A stretch of 6,378 bases of DNA from Actinomycetes bacterium (GTDB lineage: Bacteria; Actinomycetota; Acidimicrobiia; Acidimicrobiales; UBA8190): positions 1-6,378 of the forward strand of contig JAJYAB010000105.1 in the NCBI GenBank assembly GCA_021779775.1, read 5' to 3'. The stretch's first letter is position 1, and each line of letters opens with the position of its first letter. The translations under genes and the position numbers were made by a program. The notes under the pieces are model-generated. The model saw nothing but the letters and a program-made list of their open reading frames with translations. It did not search any database and was not told where the DNA came from. Shown here one piece after another: positions 1 to 5,736 of the stretch.

Positions 1-241
1 GGGCCAGCATCGTCGGGGCCGCCAGCGTCATGCCCAGCCCGGCGGGAGGGCCGAGCGCGCGGCGGCTGACCATCGCCCGGGCCAGTGCTGCAGCCTGCTC
101 GCGTGACCAGCTCCGGCCGTAGGGCTCGGGGAGCGCTGGATGGGCGAGCTTCGCCTCGGCCAGCTTCCGCCACCACTCGGCGACCGTCGCCTCCGGGTCC
201 CAATTGGCGTCGAGCCAGGCCTCGATGTCGAGCTCGGTCAT
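1..241 (-). CDS. Acyl-CoA dehydrogenase, N-terminal fragment (runs off window)
   Basis: Eighty codons are visible; the rest lies beyond base 1. The product starts MTELDIEAWLDANW and carries the helical N-terminal domain of acyl-CoA dehydrogenases: WLDANWDP at residues 9-16, EWWRKLAEA at 22-30, PEPYGRSWS at 39-47, and a GPPAGLGMTLAAPTML segment at 64-79 typical of large FadE-type enzymes just before the FAD/substrate region. The family forms an alpha,beta double bond in an acyl-CoA, passing electrons from FAD to ETF. The active-site base and FAD contacts are outside the window. The ATG at 241-239 is chosen because AAGGA (251-247) sits 5 bases upstream. It is co-directional with the flavin oxidoreductase, 146 bases downstream of that gene's stop, so it could be last in the same transcript or have its own promoter. 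The family call is firm; substrate is unknown. Confidence 0.85.
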   Translation of the reverse strand, partial: MTELDIEAWLDANWDPEATVAEWWRKLAEAKLAHPALPEPYGRSWSREQAAALARAMVSRRALGPPAGLGMTLAAPTMLA

Positions 242-334
242 GGCGTTCCTTTCAGCGGGGGACGGCGCCCCTCCGAAGGGAACGGACGCAGATGCCAGGG
301 TGGGAACAGGAGCTTGGCACGCCGCCACAGCCCC

Positions 335-405
335 GGTCGAGCTGTTCAGGTGGAGCTGTTCGGGTGGAGCTGTTCAGGTGGAGCTGTTCAGGTGGAGCTG
401 TTCAG
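335..405. repeat. 14-bp tandem repeat array, nearly five copies
   Basis: The plus-strand unit GAGCTGTTCAGGTG starts at 339, 353, 367, 381 and 395. The second copy has one A-to-G change, the fifth matches over its first 11 bases, and the GGTC at 335-338 is a degenerate flank of the same unit. On the minus strand each unit reads as TGAACAGCTCCACC. The first unit encodes the last residues (NSST) of the flavin oxidoreductase and the next unit supplies its TGA stop at 390-388; the remaining copies lie in the spacer before the acyl-CoA dehydrogenase. Because 14 is not a multiple of three, the units rotate through all frames. Confidence 0.93.
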
Positions 406-1311
406 CAGCCGGCGCACCTCGCCCGCGGAGGCTGGGATGGTCGCCGGGTCGCTGCTGTGGGCGAGGAGGTTGAAGCTGCGGCAGCCTTGCTCGACGTACG
501 GCTGCAGGAAGCCGGCGACCTGGGCCGGCGTCCCGCGTGGGACGTAGCGGTCGAATTTGGCGAACGGCAGCCCGTACAGGGCCTCCATCACCGCCGACAC
601 GGCCGCTTGCCCGTGTGCCTGGTCGTCCCCGAACCCGCACCAGACCGTCATCCCATGGCGCCACGCCACGTCCCCCCGACCGATGTTGGCGGCCTCCTCC
701 TCCGCCTGCCGGATGGCGCGTGCGAAGCGGTCGGGCGACACCCAGATGCCGAGCCACCCGTCCCCCAGGCGCCCGGCCCGCAGCACTGCGGCTTCCGACA
801 TCCCCCCGACGACGAGGGGAACGGGTGGCGAAGGCCGGGGCATCACCACGGTCTGGTCGAGGGAGAAGAACTCCCCGTCGAAGCTGACCGGCGCTCCGGT
901 CTGGAGCTGGCGGACGATGGCCATGCACTCGTTCATCCGCCGGCCGCGGGTGTGCGGGTCGACCCCGCACGACGACACCTCGTGGGGGTCTTCACCGCCG
1001 ATGCCGACACCGAGCACCAGGCGCCCGGGGGCGATGGCGCCGATGGTCGACAGCTGGCGGGCGACGACCACCGGGTGGCGCAGCGGCAGCAGGTACACGC
1101 TCGTGTGCACCGGAAGCGAAGGCTGGACCGCCAACAGCGAGGTCGCATGGACGAGACCGTCGACCCCGAACCCCCCGAAGAAGGTGACGTGGTCCCCGAC
1201 CACGAGATGGTCGACGCCTGCCGCGGCGATGTCGGACAGGATCTTCAGCGCCGCCTCCGGATCCTCGCCGCCCGGTAACGGGGCGGACACGCCTACCTCG
1301 ACGTCGTTCAC
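388..1311 (-). CDS. LLM-class flavin-dependent (F420-type) oxidoreductase
   Basis: The product is a 307-residue luciferase-like monooxygenase-fold (TIM barrel) protein, of normal length for the class that uses F420 or FMN in actinomycetes. Visible family features are GVDHLVVGDH at residues 32-41, the signature run TSVYLLPLRHPVVVARQ at 70-86 followed by LSTIGAIAPGRLVLGVGIGGED (87-108), RGRRMNECMAIVRQL (122-136), the cofactor-side PVPLVVGGMSEAAVLRAGRLGDGW (163-186), and a C-terminal NLLAH segment (281-285). The GTG start at 1311-1309 lies one base after the upstream TGA (1315-1313), with only a weak G-rich ribosome site, so it is probably translated by coupling; the frame is open further upstream, but that part overlaps the NPD gene and is not LLM-like. 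A rare TTA codon encodes Leu12. The C-terminus is formed by the first unit of the 14-bp array. The role in this cluster (reduction or Baeyer-Villiger-like oxidation of an intermediate) is inference. Confidence 0.9.
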   Translation of the reverse strand: MNDVEVGVSAPLPGGEDPEAALKILSDIAAAGVDHLVVGDHVTFFGGFGVDGLVHATSLLAVQPSLPVHTSVYLLPLRHPVVVARQLSTIGAIAPGRLVLGVGIGGEDPHEVSSCGVDPHTRGRRMNECMAIVRQLQTGAPVSFDGEFFSLDQTVVMPRPSPPVPLVVGGMSEAAVLRAGRLGDGWLGIWVSPDRFARAIRQAEEEAANIGRGDVAWRHGMTVWCGFGDDQAHGQAAVSAVMEALYGLPFAKFDRYVPRGTPAQVAGFLQPYVEQGCRSFNLLAHSSDPATIPASAGEVRRLLNSST

Positions 1312-1312
1312 C

Positions 1313-2293
1313 TCACACCCCGGCACCGCGGAGCGTGCCCGCCGCGCTGAGGGCCCGTTCGGCCTCCTCCACGATGCGGTGCACCAGCTCACCGGCGGGC
1401 ACCACCTCGCCGATCGCCCCGATGCCCTGGCCAGCGGCGTAGCACTCCTTGTCGGGGTCGATGCCCTCGGTGTCGGGGGAGGCCCCCAGGTGCATCGCGC
1501 CGTCACCCATCGACCGGCCGATCTGCATGGGGAACGGTTGGAGCTCCTCAGGGTGCTCCTCGAAGTGCTGGGTGTAGCCGTTGCGGATGGCCCGGAGCGT
1601 CTTGCCGGTGAAGGCACGGCTGATGACCGTGTCCTCGTCGCTGCCCTTGACGATCGCTTCGCGGTAGCCGGACACGACGTGCGCCTCGGGCGTGGCGATG
1701 AAGCGCGTCCCCATCCACACCCCGTCGGCGCCGAGCGCCAGCGCTGCCGCCAGGCCCCGCCCGTCGGAGATGCCGCCGGCTGCGACGACAGGAACGCGAC
1801 CTCCCACCGCGTCGACGATCTGGGGCACGAGCGGCATGGTGGCGACCGTTCCGGTGTGCCCGCCTGCCTCGGTCCCCTGGGCGACCACGATGTCGCAGCC
1901 GGCTTCGACGGCGGCAACGGCATGGCGGACCTTGCCGCACATGTTCACCACCAGGACCCCGCTGCGGTGGCACAGGTCGATGACCTCGCGCGGGACGCCG
2001 AGGCCGGCCACGAAGACGGAAGCCCCGCCGGCGATGATGGCCTCCACCTGTTCCTCCATGCCCATCGGCAGCGCGGTCAGGAGGTCCACGCCGAACGGCC
2101 GGTCGGTCGACTCACGGACGAGGCGCATCTCGTCCTTCATGCGGTCGAGGCCCATGGGCGCCGCCCCGAGGGTGCCGAAGCCGCCCGCCGCGCTCACCGC
2201 CGCGACGAGACGGGAGTACGAGACGCCTCCCATGCCGGCGAGCATGACGGGATGCTCGCACTCGAGGATTGTGGTCAGTCGGGTTGTCAGCAT
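1313..2293 (-). CDS. FMN-dependent nitronate monooxygenase (NPD)-family oxidoreductase
   Basis: The product has 326 residues, usual for the 2-nitropropane dioxygenase family of FMN TIM barrels. Visible are EHPVMLAGMGGVS at residues 13-25, AAGGFGTLGA at 35-44, the signature QGTEAGGHTG at 139-148 (His146 at the conserved histidine position), the phosphate-binding VPVVAAGGISDGRG at 167-180, and GADGVWMGTRFIATPEA at 188-204. Nitronate oxidation is the family's namesake reaction, but in actinobacterial CoA-dependent catabolic regulons relatives act on other substrates; the steroid-ring enzyme IpdC is the established example. Beside LTP, LLM and acyl-CoA dehydrogenase genes, such a role is more likely here (inference). 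The ATG at 2293 is set by homology at the N-terminus. The only good Shine-Dalgarno is 24 bases upstream, with a hairpin between. The stop lies one base before the LLM start. Confidence 0.9.
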   Translation of the reverse strand: MLTTRLTTILECEHPVMLAGMGGVSYSRLVAAVSAAGGFGTLGAAPMGLDRMKDEMRLVRESTDRPFGVDLLTALPMGMEEQVEAIIAGGASVFVAGLGVPREVIDLCHRSGVLVVNMCGKVRHAVAAVEAGCDIVVAQGTEAGGHTGTVATMPLVPQIVDAVGGRVPVVAAGGISDGRGLAAALALGADGVWMGTRFIATPEAHVVSGYREAIVKGSDEDTVISRAFTGKTLRAIRNGYTQHFEEHPEELQPFPMQIGRSMGDGAMHLGASPDTEGIDPDKECYAAGQGIGAIGEVVPAGELVHRIVEEAERALSAAGTLRGAGV

Positions 2294-2324
2294 TGTCGTG
2301 TCGGCCCGTGGGCCGGTCCTCCTC
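2294..2324 (-). promoter_or_regulatory. NPD gene leader: distant Shine-Dalgarno with intervening hairpin
   Basis: On the minus strand GAGGAGG (2324-2318) is a near-perfect ribosome-binding site, but the ATG is 24 bases on, too far for normal initiation. Between them CGGCC CACG GGCCG (2315-2302) can form a 5-bp GC stem with a 4-base loop. If folded, it shortens the effective spacing to 10 bases (2 before the stem, 8 after). No ATG, GTG or TTG start occurs closer to the site. A competing CCUC-GAG-GAGG fold (2326-2316 region) could mask the site. The sequence elements are seen; the folding role is inference. Confidence 0.5.
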
Positions 2325-2353
2325 GAGGTGTCGGTGACAGGGTCGGTAGGCGA

Positions 2354-2388
2354 TGCGGTCGGGCGCGGCGAGCGTTGCGGTCGGGCGC
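2354..2388. repeat. 13-bp direct repeat, two copies 22 bp apart, upstream of NPD gene
   Basis: TGCGGTCGGGCGC occurs exactly at 2354-2366 and 2376-2388 on the plus strand, 22 bp start to start, about two helical turns. Both copies lie in the 118-bp spacer between the DUF35 and NPD genes, where an internal promoter could sit. They could be paired operator sites or a chance duplication in GC-rich DNA. No clear -10 or -35 elements were found in this spacer. Confidence 0.6.
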
Positions 2389-2411
2389 AGGGCTCGTTCC
2401 GGCCGGAGGCG

Positions 2412-2816
2412 TCAGGTGGCCGGGTCTGCCCACAGCACGGCGAAGTCGTCCGAGCGGGCGTCGATCCGGAGGTCCACACGCCTGCCGATCGCCACCTCGG
2501 ATGGCTGGAGCTCCGTTACCGCCAGGACGCGGGGACCTTCGTCGAGCTCGACCACGAGCGTGGCGTACGGCGCCCGCTCCTGCCAGGCGGGGTCGAGGCT
2601 CCGGTAGCTGACCGCGTAGCTCTCCACCGTGCCGGAGCCGGCGACCGCCACGAAGCTCGATTCCGAGGAGAAGCACTCGGCGCAGTAGCGGCGCGGCGGA
2701 TGCCGCCACCGTCCGCAGTCGCTGCACCGCTGCATGCAGAGCCGCCCCGCCGCAACGGTCGCCTGGTGCCATTCGAGGGTGAGCCACTCGGTGTCGGGTG
2801 TGAACATGCTGGTCAT
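2412..2816 (-). CDS. DUF35 / OB-fold protein with N-terminal zinc ribbon
   Basis: The product has 134 residues, normal for stand-alone DUF35 proteins. A rubredoxin-like zinc ribbon is formed by Cys31 and Cys34 (CSDC) and Cys45 and Cys48 (CAEC), preceded by a helix with a WHQATVAAGRL segment (residues 16-26) and followed by an OB-fold from about 55 to 130 (GSGTVESYAVSYR at 60-72, APYATLVVELDEGPRVLAV at 82-100). These proteins bind thiolase-fold lipid-transfer proteins and, in the steroid aldolase Ltp2-ChsH2(DUF35), help form the acyl-CoA binding region. The ATG at 2816-2814 overlaps the LTP stop as ATGA, with GGGGAGGG (2828-2821) four bases upstream, so the two are translationally coupled and probably made in matched amounts. 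Met4 is a possible but less well-placed start. The partner assignment is strong from gene order; the reaction is inferred. Confidence 0.92.
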   Translation of the reverse strand: MTSMFTPDTEWLTLEWHQATVAAGRLCMQRCSDCGRWRHPPRRYCAECFSSESSFVAVAGSGTVESYAVSYRSLDPAWQERAPYATLVVELDEGPRVLAVTELQPSEVAIGRRVDLRIDARSDDFAVLWADPAT

Positions 2817-3988
2817 CTGTCCCTCCCCAAGATGGCGACGCTCCCGTCGCCCAGGTCGCCGTACCCGGTGACCAGCGCCACCTCGGCTCCGGGCACCTGG
2901 GCCTTCCCCGCGGAGTGCCGGAGCTGGCGGACCGCCTCGACCACGTGGTTAAGACCCCAGCAGTGCCCCTGGGAGAGCAGGCCGCCATGGGTGTTCATCG
3001 GGAACCGTCCGCCCAGCTCGATCGTCCCCCCGGTCACGAAGTCGCTGGCACCGCCGGGCTCCGCGTAGCCGAGCGCTTCGAGCTGCAACAGCACCACGTA
3101 GGTGAAACAGTCGTAGATCTCGAGCACGTCGATGTCGTGGGGGCCGAGACCCGCCCGCTCGAACGCACGGGGAGCGGCACGGTGGATGCCGAGCTCGAGG
3201 AGGTTCGGGCGGTTAATGATCTCGTCGGCCGGCATCGGGTGGCCTTCTGCGCCGCCCAGGTAGACCACAGGGCGATGGGGCAGGTCGCGGGCACGTTCGA
3301 GGGTGGTGACGACGACTGCCGTGGCGCAGTCGGTCTCGACGCAGCAGTCGAATTTTCGGAGCGGCTCTGCGATGAACGGGGACGCGTCGTACTCCTCGCG
3401 GGTGAGCGGCCGGCCTCGCATCAGCGCCTTGTCGTTCAGCTGCGCGTGTGCCCGGCACGCCAGTGCTACAGCCGCCGCCCCGTCCTCGGAGAGCTTGTAC
3501 GTGTCGACGTAGCGGCGGAGGTACAAGCTGTACTGCTGCGCCGGCGACAGGAGGCCGTACGGCGCGTAGACGTTCCTCACCGCCTCGCCCATCGGCCCGA
3601 CGTTCATCCTCCGGGTCGTCGGCTTGGCGTCCGCCCGGGGGCGCAGTGCCGAGTACCCGTTCCATCCCATGCACACGAGGACGGCCTCTGCCACGCCGCA
3701 GGTCACCGCCATGGCTGCGGTCTGCAATGCGGCGGTGGGGGACGCGCCCCCCATCAGCACGGAGACGTGGTACGCCACGTCGGGGATCCCGAGGTGGGCG
3801 GCAATCTCCTCGGTGCTCAAGAACCCCGGCGGTGGGATCACACCGTCGATGTCGGGCGGTCGCATCCCGGCGTCGGTGATCGCCTCCATCGCCGCCTGGA
3901 GGATCAGGTCAGCCACATGCTGGTCGCTGCCGCGCACGTAGTCGGTCTCCCCGATCCCCACCAGCGCAGCCTGTCCTGCCAGGTTCAT
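2813..3988 (-). CDS. Thiolase-fold lipid-transfer protein (LTP), probable aldolase-type, lacking thiolase cysteines
   Basis: The product has 391 residues and spans a full thiolase fold: ALVGIGETDYVRGS at residues 8-21, SVLMGGASPTAALQTAAMAV at 76-95, CCVETDCATAVVVT at 215-228, IDVLEIYDCFTY at 286-297, NTHGGLLSQGH at 332-342, and VALVTGYGDLGDGSVAIL at 370-387. The nucleophilic Cys of true thiolases is absent (MGGAS in its place), as is the second Cys near the C-terminus (TGYGDLG); His342, at the position of the thiolase GHP histidine, is kept. This pattern is that of the SCP-x/LTP subfamily, which includes the Ltp2 retro-aldolase of steroid side-chain breakdown, not of beta-ketothiolases. The ATG at 3988-3986 is chosen because GGAGGG (3999-3994) lies 5 bases upstream; an in-frame ATG at 4051 would fall inside the shared promoter region. 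It heads the minus-strand operon and overlaps DUF35 by 4 bases. Confidence 0.92.
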   Translation of the reverse strand: MNLAGQAALVGIGETDYVRGSDQHVADLILQAAMEAITDAGMRPPDIDGVIPPPGFLSTEEIAAHLGIPDVAYHVSVLMGGASPTAALQTAAMAVTCGVAEAVLVCMGWNGYSALRPRADAKPTTRRMNVGPMGEAVRNVYAPYGLLSPAQQYSLYLRRYVDTYKLSEDGAAAVALACRAHAQLNDKALMRGRPLTREEYDASPFIAEPLRKFDCCVETDCATAVVVTTLERARDLPHRPVVYLGGAEGHPMPADEIINRPNLLELGIHRAAPRAFERAGLGPHDIDVLEIYDCFTYVVLLQLEALGYAEPGGASDFVTGGTIELGGRFPMNTHGGLLSQGHCWGLNHVVEAVRQLRHSAGKAQVPGAEVALVTGYGDLGDGSVAILGRDR

Positions 3989-4122
3989 GATCACCCTCCG
4001 GGTCCGCAACTGTGCAAGACGAACCCTGCCATGTGTATCATCTAGAGACAAGTGCCGGGAGCTGTCCCATCGCCAACCGGGCTACCTGAGCACGACCCGG
4101 CCACCCGAGCAGAGGTGCAACG
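3989..4122. promoter_or_regulatory. Divergent promoter region between LTP operon and P450
   Basis: These 134 bases separate two divergent start codons and must hold promoters for both directions. On the plus strand TATCAT (4036-4041) matches five of six bases of a sigma-70 -10 element, with a poor GTGCAA -35 at 4012-4017 (18-bp spacing). The P450 ribosome site AGAGG (4111-4115) is 7 bases before its ATG. On the minus strand TTGTCT (4051-4046) is a -35 candidate without a convincing -10. A GGGA-GCTG-TCCC stem-loop (4057-4068) lies in the expected P450 leader. The location is firm by gene layout; exact elements are tentative. Confidence 0.6.
4034..4050. promoter_or_regulatory. Candidate 17-bp dyad operator over the P450 -10 element
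   Basis: TGTaTCatctaGAgACA (4034-4050) has dyad symmetry TGTnTC-N5-GAnACA, with five of eight arm positions paired around base 4042. It covers the TATCAT element and lies where it could block both divergent promoters. Size and symmetry suit a TetR- or GntR-type repressor site, but no regulator gene is in the window and the dyad could be chance. Confidence 0.35.
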
Positions 4123-5358
4123 ATGACGTCGACCCAACCCATCCCCCACCCGGTCAGCGACTGGGAAAGCGACTTCGACATCCTGTCTCCGGACTATGTC
4201 ACCGACCCGGGGCCGTTCTGGGACACGATCCGCCAGGGTTGCCCGATCGCCCACACGGACCGCTACGGGTCCACCTGGCTGCCGACGCGCTACCAGGACC
4301 TGCACGCGCTCGCCCAGGACACCACGCGGTTCTCGTCTCGCGACGTGGCGGTCATCACCCCGTTCCGCGACGTGGACGACAAGGCTTCGTTGCTCGGCTT
4401 CAGCGCGCCGCCGATCACCTCGGACCCACCGATCCACACCTGGGCACGGAGGATGCTCCTGCCACGGTTCGGCCCGACACCGATCGCCGAAATGACGCCG
4501 ATCACCCACGGTCTGGCCAACAAGCTGATCGACGGCTTCATCGACCGGGGGACAGCCGACGCTGCCGTCGACTATGCCCAGCACATCCCGGTGCGGGTGA
4601 TCGCCACGATGCTCGGGGTGCCGCTCGCCGACGAGGCGGTGTTCACCAGCTGGGCCGTACGCATCCTCCAGGGAGGGTTCCAGAACATCGCCGTCGCCAC
4701 CGATGCCGTCATGGAGCTCGTGCAGTACTTCACGGTGAAGCTGACCGAGCGCGAGGCGATGGCCGCCGACCAGCGACCCGACGACCTCCTGACGTTCATC
4801 ATCGAGGCCCGGCACGAAGGCGAGCCCCTCGCCTACGAGCACCGGATCGGCACCTGCTTCTTATTACTGGTGGCCGGCATCGACACCACCTGGAGCGCCA
4901 TCGGCTCCAGCCTCTGGCATCTGGCCGCCCACCCCGAGGACCAGGCTCGCCTGCGTGCCGAGCCGGACCTGATGCCAACAGCTGTCGAGGAGTTCCTGCG
5001 CTTCTACAGCCCGGTCACCATGGCCCGGTACGTCACCGAGGACACCGAGTTCAACGGCTGCCCGATGCGCGAAGGGGACAAGATCCTGATGGCCTTCCCC
5101 GCAGGGAACCGGGATCCCGAGATGTTCGAGAACGCCGACGAGTTCCGCCTCGACCGGACCCGGAACCGCCACTTCGCATTCGGCTCCGGCATCCACCGCT
5201 GCCTCGGCTCCAACCTGGCCCGCATGGAGGTGCAGGTCGCCATCGAGGAGTTCCTCCGCCGGGTGCCGACCTTCGAGCTGGCGGATCCCGACGGCGTCAC
5301 GTGGTCCGGAGGCCAGGTCCGTGGTCCCCGGACCGTGCCGATCCGCTGGGCCCGGTAG
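4123..5358 (+). CDS. Cytochrome P450 (bacterial soluble monooxygenase)
   Basis: The complete 411-residue P450 is the usual length for soluble bacterial class I enzymes and lacks a membrane anchor. In order: N-terminal SPDYVTDPGPFWDTIR (residues 22-37), the C-helix heme contact DPPIHTWARRMLLPRF (101-116), the I-helix oxygen-activation motif AGIDTT (251-256, acid-alcohol pair Asp254-Thr255), the K-helix ExxR (Glu290-Arg293), and the heme loop FAFGSGIHRCLG (351-362) with thiolate ligand Cys360. It would hydroxylate or oxidise a hydrophobic substrate using ferredoxin-delivered electrons; no ferredoxin or reductase gene is in view. The ATG at 4123 follows AGAGG by 7 bases. Two consecutive rare TTA codons (4861-4866) encode Leu247-Leu248, just before the I-helix motif. 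It is divergent from the LTP operon, which suggests shared control and a common substrate. The CYP family cannot be named from inspection. Confidence 0.95.
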   Translation: MTSTQPIPHPVSDWESDFDILSPDYVTDPGPFWDTIRQGCPIAHTDRYGSTWLPTRYQDLHALAQDTTRFSSRDVAVITPFRDVDDKASLLGFSAPPITSDPPIHTWARRMLLPRFGPTPIAEMTPITHGLANKLIDGFIDRGTADAAVDYAQHIPVRVIATMLGVPLADEAVFTSWAVRILQGGFQNIAVATDAVMELVQYFTVKLTEREAMAADQRPDDLLTFIIEARHEGEPLAYEHRIGTCFLLLVAGIDTTWSAIGSSLWHLAAHPEDQARLRAEPDLMPTAVEEFLRFYSPVTMARYVTEDTEFNGCPMREGDKILMAFPAGNRDPEMFENADEFRLDRTRNRHFAFGSGIHRCLGSNLARMEVQVAIEEFLRRVPTFELADPDGVTWSGGQVRGPRTVPIRWAR

Positions 5359-5382
5359 GGCCCGGTCACTATTTACCGGGCC
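5359..5382. terminator. Stem-loop terminator between convergent genes
   Basis: GGCCCGGT (5359-5366) and ACCGGGCC (5375-5382) form a perfect 8-bp stem with an AT-rich 8-base loop, starting at the base after the P450 stop codon. There is no T-tract on either side, so it resembles the U-less stem-loop ends common in actinomycetes and may act in both directions, since the minus-strand acyltransferase remnant ends at 5395. A second GGGCCCGGT copy at 5348-5356, inside the last P450 codons, could pair with the same 3' arm instead. Confidence 0.65.
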
Positions 5383-5394
5383 TCCACCAGGCAT

Positions 5395-5736
5395 TTACCG
5401 AAGCGCCGTGGATGCACGGTGCGAACAGCGCAGTGCGAACAGCATTCTCCGACCGCCATGCTGGGATGGACGCTCGATCAGTCGATAACTCACGGCAGCC
5501 GCACACAGCGACATTGCCACACCCGTCACGAAGGCGACTGCAAACGTAGCACCTGCCCTTAACGCCAGATCGATTGATAACATCCCCACCGGTAGGTGGA
5601 GCAGGTATAGCGAATAGCTGATCTGCGACAGCTCCTGCACGGGCCACGGAGCACGTTTTGGTGCAGCATACATGAAGACAAGGAAAATCAAAAACCCAAG
5701 CACGTAGGTATTGGCTGGGCCATTGGCACTCTGCAA
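5395..5736 (-). pseudogene. C-terminal remnant of an OafA-type acyltransferase (acyltransferase 3 family)
   Basis: About 113 residues remain of a membrane O-acyltransferase family that normally has roughly 350-400. The fragment shows a hydrophobic helix (NTYVLGFLIFLVFMY, residues 9-23), the family motif ISYSLYLLHLP (39-49), a further helix (about 61-83), and the closing SYRLIERPS (83-91), which sits at the end of the transmembrane domain in these proteins. The N-terminal helices with the catalytic Arg/His are missing. The frame has a TAG at 5760-5758, leaves only a TTG (5736-5734) as possible start, and has no ribosome site, so this is probably a dead 3' fragment. GC is visibly lower than in the catabolic genes. 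The break lies near 5737-5757. Intact relatives O-acylate cell-surface sugars or lipids. Confidence 0.75.
5419..5443. repeat. 11-bp direct repeat with 14-bp period
   Basis: GTGCGAACAGC occurs exactly at 5419-5429 and 5433-5443. It lies in the C-terminal tail of the acyltransferase remnant and probably arose by local slippage. Confidence 0.6.

Noticed and set aside
293..319. TGCCA / TGGCA inverted repeat in the spacer before the acyl-CoA dehydrogenase
   Set aside because: The arms are only 5 bp and separated by 17 bases, which is expected by chance in this DNA.
335..405. Possible CRISPR array
   Set aside because: The 14-bp units are directly adjacent with no unique spacers and lie over a stop codon; it is a simple tandem repeat.
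1312..1923. N-terminal extension of the LLM frame upstream of the GTG at 1311
   Set aside because: The extension overlaps the NPD coding region in another frame and is Arg/Ser/Pro-rich; LLM homology begins right after the GTG.
557..3068. Very long plus-strand open frames opposite the NPD, LLM and DUF35 genes
   Set aside because: They are antisense to genes with clear family motifs, show no protein-family features, and are expected by-products of high-GC codon bias.
3989..4051. Upstream ATG start for the LTP at 4051
   Set aside because: It has no good ribosome site and would place coding sequence in the divergent promoter region; the ATG at 3988 has GGAGGG at ideal spacing and matches the family N-terminus.
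3987..5549. Long plus-strand frame overlapping the whole P450 gene
   Set aside because: It is a shifted frame of the P450; the P450 frame carries all heme and I-helix motifs, and this one is Arg/Pro/His-rich without recognisable domains.
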